6,058 nucleotides of DNA from Moraxellaceae bacterium UBA2032 (lineage in GTDB: Bacteria; Pseudomonadota; Gammaproteobacteria; Pseudomonadales; Moraxellaceae), in the NCBI GenBank assembly GCA_002333125.1, contig DDBM01000228.1, positions 19,992 to 26,049 of the forward strand. Direction: 5' to 3'. This document shows positions 4,106 to 6,058 of this stretch, in pieces. Under the pieces are notes generated by a model. It made no database searches. It was not told where the DNA came from and saw only the letters and a program-made list of their open reading frames with translations. The translations under genes were made by a program, and so were the position numbers. Position 1 is the stretch's first letter. Each line of letters opens with the position of its first letter.

Positions 4106-6001
4106 ATGCAAGCCTTTCGTGACATGATACGGGGTTGGCTCGGTAAGGCCCTCTTAGTTTTATTAATGGTTCCTTTTGCCTTTTTAGGTATAGAATCTTA
4201 CTTTGTGGGTGGTAAATCTGCCCCTGTTGCAACAGTAAATGGCGAAGATATTGGCCAATTTGAGCTTGACCGTAGCGTAGACCAACAAAAACAACGCTTG
4301 TTAGCTAGTATGGGTGAACGTCCTGATGCCGCGCAAATTGACACTGTTATTTTGCGTCAAGAGGTATTAAAAAGCCTAATAGAGCGTGCATTACTAACAA
4401 CACAAGCCAAAAAACAAGGCTTTTTGGTTGATGACTCCTATATTATTCGTCTGATTCACGAAACTCCTGCGTTTCAAGAGAACGGTGTTTTTTCTCAAGC
4501 ACGTTACGAACAGGTTTTGCGTAACTCAGGTGAAGACCCAGTAAACTTTCCTGCTAAAGCTAAAAAAGAAATTGCTGTTTCGCAATTAACGGGTGGTATT
4601 ACACAAACAGCATTTGTCACTCCCAAGCAAATAGACAGCTTGTCTGCCTTAGATAATCAAAAGCGTGATGTGCATGTTGCCGTGCTCTCTGCCGCAAGTT
4701 ATTTAACGAAAGTAGAAGTGACTGATGCCGAAGTACAGGCTCATTACAAAGCTAACACCAATAAATTTACTACCGAAGAAAAAGTAGCCGTAAATTATTT
4801 AGTGTTAGGGGCTGAGTTGTTTTTGGATAAAGTTTTCATGACTGATGCTGATGTAGAGGCACATTATGCCGAAAAATTAAAAGTATTGGCCGAAAACGAA
4901 CAACGTCGTGCGGCGCACATTTTAATCAAAACATCTGATAAGGTAAAAGATGCTGAGGCATTAGCTAAAGTTAATGACTTAGAAAAACGTATTCAATCAG
5001 GTGAAGACTTTGGTGCTTTAGCTAAGCAATACTCAGAGGATGAAGGTTCTGCTATTAGTAATGGTGATTTAGGTTTTGTGGGTAAGGGTGCATTTGTGCC
5101 TGAGTTTGAAAAGGCCATGTACACACTCAAAGAAAATGAAGTATCTGCGCCTGTTAAAACACAATATGGCTACCATATTATTAAATTACTTGAGATTCAA
5201 AAAGCACCTGTACCTTTAATGGCTGATATTCGTCCCGAATTAGAAGCCGATGTGCGTGTAATAAAATCTGAAGAGTTGTATAACGAAGCCATTGAAAAAA
5301 TGGATGCTTTAGCTTATGAATCTTCTGATTTAACCGAAGGTGCTAAACAATATGGCTTGACTGTACAAGCGTCTGAATTATTTAGTAAAAAAGGTGGTAT
5401 AGATGGTTTAGCGGCTAACCGTAAAATCGTACAAGCAGCCTTTGGTGATGACGTGTTAAAAGATGGCAAAAACTCATCTGCTTTGGCTTTAGATAGCAAG
5501 CATAGTGTATGGATTCACTTAAATAAACACGAAGCAAGCCGTGTTAAGCCGTTAGCTGAGGTGTCTAATGACATTAAATTAGCCTTACAATTGGACAAGG
5601 CTAGCTTGTTAGCTAAACAAACCGCTGATGCCATTAATAAGGCATTAAATGAAGGTAAAACAGCCGCAGAGCTTGCCACAAGCTATGGTTTACAATGGCA
5701 AGATTTTGTCGCAGCAGCACGTACTTCGGCTGCACCTTTACCCGATTTGTTAAAAGTTGCTTTTAGATTACCTGTACCTAAAGAGGCTTTATGGACGGCG
5801 GCTGTGACTCCTTCAGGCAAAGATTATGCAATCGTTGCGGTGAGCAAAGTAGATGCAGGTGTGTCTAGTTTAAGTGATGAGCAAAAGAAGCAGTTTTCGG
5901 GAATGTTAGCCAATGTAAAAGGCCAACAAGAGTTGCAAGACTATCTCGCCTATTTGCGTGCTAATGCTAAAATCAAGCAAGACAAAGAAAAAGCGAATTA
6001 A
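4106..6001 (+). CDS. ppiD: Periplasmic folding chaperone / peptidyl-prolyl isomerase PpiD
   Basis: A 631-residue SurA-like chaperone anchored in the inner membrane, with its bulk in the periplasm, where it binds outer-membrane and secreted proteins as they leave SecYEG. E. coli PpiD is 623 residues. Residues 1-12 are cytoplasmic (MQAFRDMIRGWL); 13-33 form one membrane helix (GKALLVLLMVPFAFLGIESYF). A SurA-N-like helical region follows (about 38-190; typical are VNGEDIGQFEL, EVLKSLIERALL and TPAFQENGVFSQARYEQVL). The parvulin domain spans about 268-363: H271 (HILI), YSED (309-312), GDLGF (320-324), FVPEFEKA (330-337) and YGYHII (354-359). These are the residues active parvulins keep, unlike the degenerate domain of E. 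coli PpiD. The C-terminal about 250 residues fold back with the N-terminal region in this family. It follows hupB as expected and ends at its own terminator (6023-6048). I see no dedicated promoter in the 78-bp gap. Confidence 0.94.
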   Translation: MQAFRDMIRGWLGKALLVLLMVPFAFLGIESYFVGGKSAPVATVNGEDIGQFELDRSVDQQKQRLLASMGERPDAAQIDTVILRQEVLKSLIERALLTTQAKKQGFLVDDSYIIRLIHETPAFQENGVFSQARYEQVLRNSGEDPVNFPAKAKKEIAVSQLTGGITQTAFVTPKQIDSLSALDNQKRDVHVAVLSAASYLTKVEVTDAEVQAHYKANTNKFTTEEKVAVNYLVLGAELFLDKVFMTDADVEAHYAEKLKVLAENEQRRAAHILIKTSDKVKDAEALAKVNDLEKRIQSGEDFGALAKQYSEDEGSAISNGDLGFVGKGAFVPEFEKAMYTLKENEVSAPVKTQYGYHIIKLLEIQKAPVPLMADIRPELEADVRVIKSEELYNEAIEKMDALAYESSDLTEGAKQYGLTVQASELFSKKGGIDGLAANRKIVQAAFGDDVLKDGKNSSALALDSKHSVWIHLNKHEASRVKPLAEVSNDIKLALQLDKASLLAKQTADAINKALNEGKTAAELATSYGLQWQDFVAAARTSAAPLPDLLKVAFRLPVPKEALWTAAVTPSGKDYAIVAVSKVDAGVSSLSDEQKKQFSGMLANVKGQQELQDYLAYLRANAKIKQDKEKAN

Positions 6002-6022
6002 TCTTTAAAAATGTTTTGTGTT

Positions 6023-6048
6023 AAAAGGCAGACTTCGGTCTGCTTTTT
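6023..6048 (+). terminator. Rho-independent terminator after ppiD
   Basis: GCAGAC-TTCG-GTCTGC (6028-6043) closes with an extra-stable C(UUCG)G tetraloop; a G-U and four A-U pairs extend the stem to 11 bp (6023-6048) and provide the T-run at 6044-6048. It begins 21 bases after the ppiD stop. Confidence 0.92.
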
Positions 6049-6058
6049 ATTGTGTAAA

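Noticed and set aside
5314..5499. 61-codon open frame on the - strand inside ppiD
   Set aside because: It is antisense to the well-supported ppiD C-terminal half and its translation has no recognisable feature.

Overview
The window looks like a piece of chromosome from an AT-leaning gammaproteobacterium. The PpiD N-terminus (residues 1-33, beginning MQAFRDMIRGWLGK) resembles my memory of Acinetobacter-type PpiD, which points to Pseudomonadales/Moraxellaceae. That placement comes from remembered family sequences, not a search. Codon style is uniform, and there are no transposases, phage genes, tRNAs, rRNAs or CRISPR arrays. I see no sign of recent transfer.

Layout. Positions 1-126 hold the last 41 codons of an unidentified + strand gene. 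It converges on a - strand gene (146-832) for a UbiJ-like SCP2-domain protein that, unusually, ends in a predicted membrane helix. A 363-bp divergent intergenic region follows, with several short palindromes and a candidate promoter. Next is a + strand PHA-granule phasin of the short PhaI type (1196-1615). A strong bidirectional terminator (1657-1678) separates it from a convergent two-gene - strand operon: an LPLAT/MGAT-like acyltransferase (2624-3433, first gene) and an extended SDR (1677-2621), separated by 2 nt. A second divergent region (3434-3751) with plausible promoters on both strands leads to hupB (HU-beta, 3752-4027). Then come a terminator and ppiD (4106-6001), a membrane-anchored periplasmic chaperone with a parvulin domain, closed by a UUCG-loop terminator at 6023-6048.

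How the genes relate. hupB-ppiD is a classic gammaproteobacterial pair (lon-hupB-ppiD in E. coli), but here lon is not upstream. The acyltransferase/SDR pair is almost certainly co-transcribed and probably acts on lipids or acyl substrates. The SDR lacks a recognisable catalytic Tyr-x3-Lys, so it may not be an ordinary oxidoreductase. A phasin beside a UbiJ-like gene recalls Pseudomonas, where pha genes lie close to ubiE-ubiJ-ubiB; here the two are divergent and no ubiE or ubiB is visible.

No clearly new multi-gene system is evident. The best leads are the catalytically atypical SDR with its acyltransferase partner, the membrane-tailed UbiJ-like protein, and two palindrome-bearing divergent control regions.
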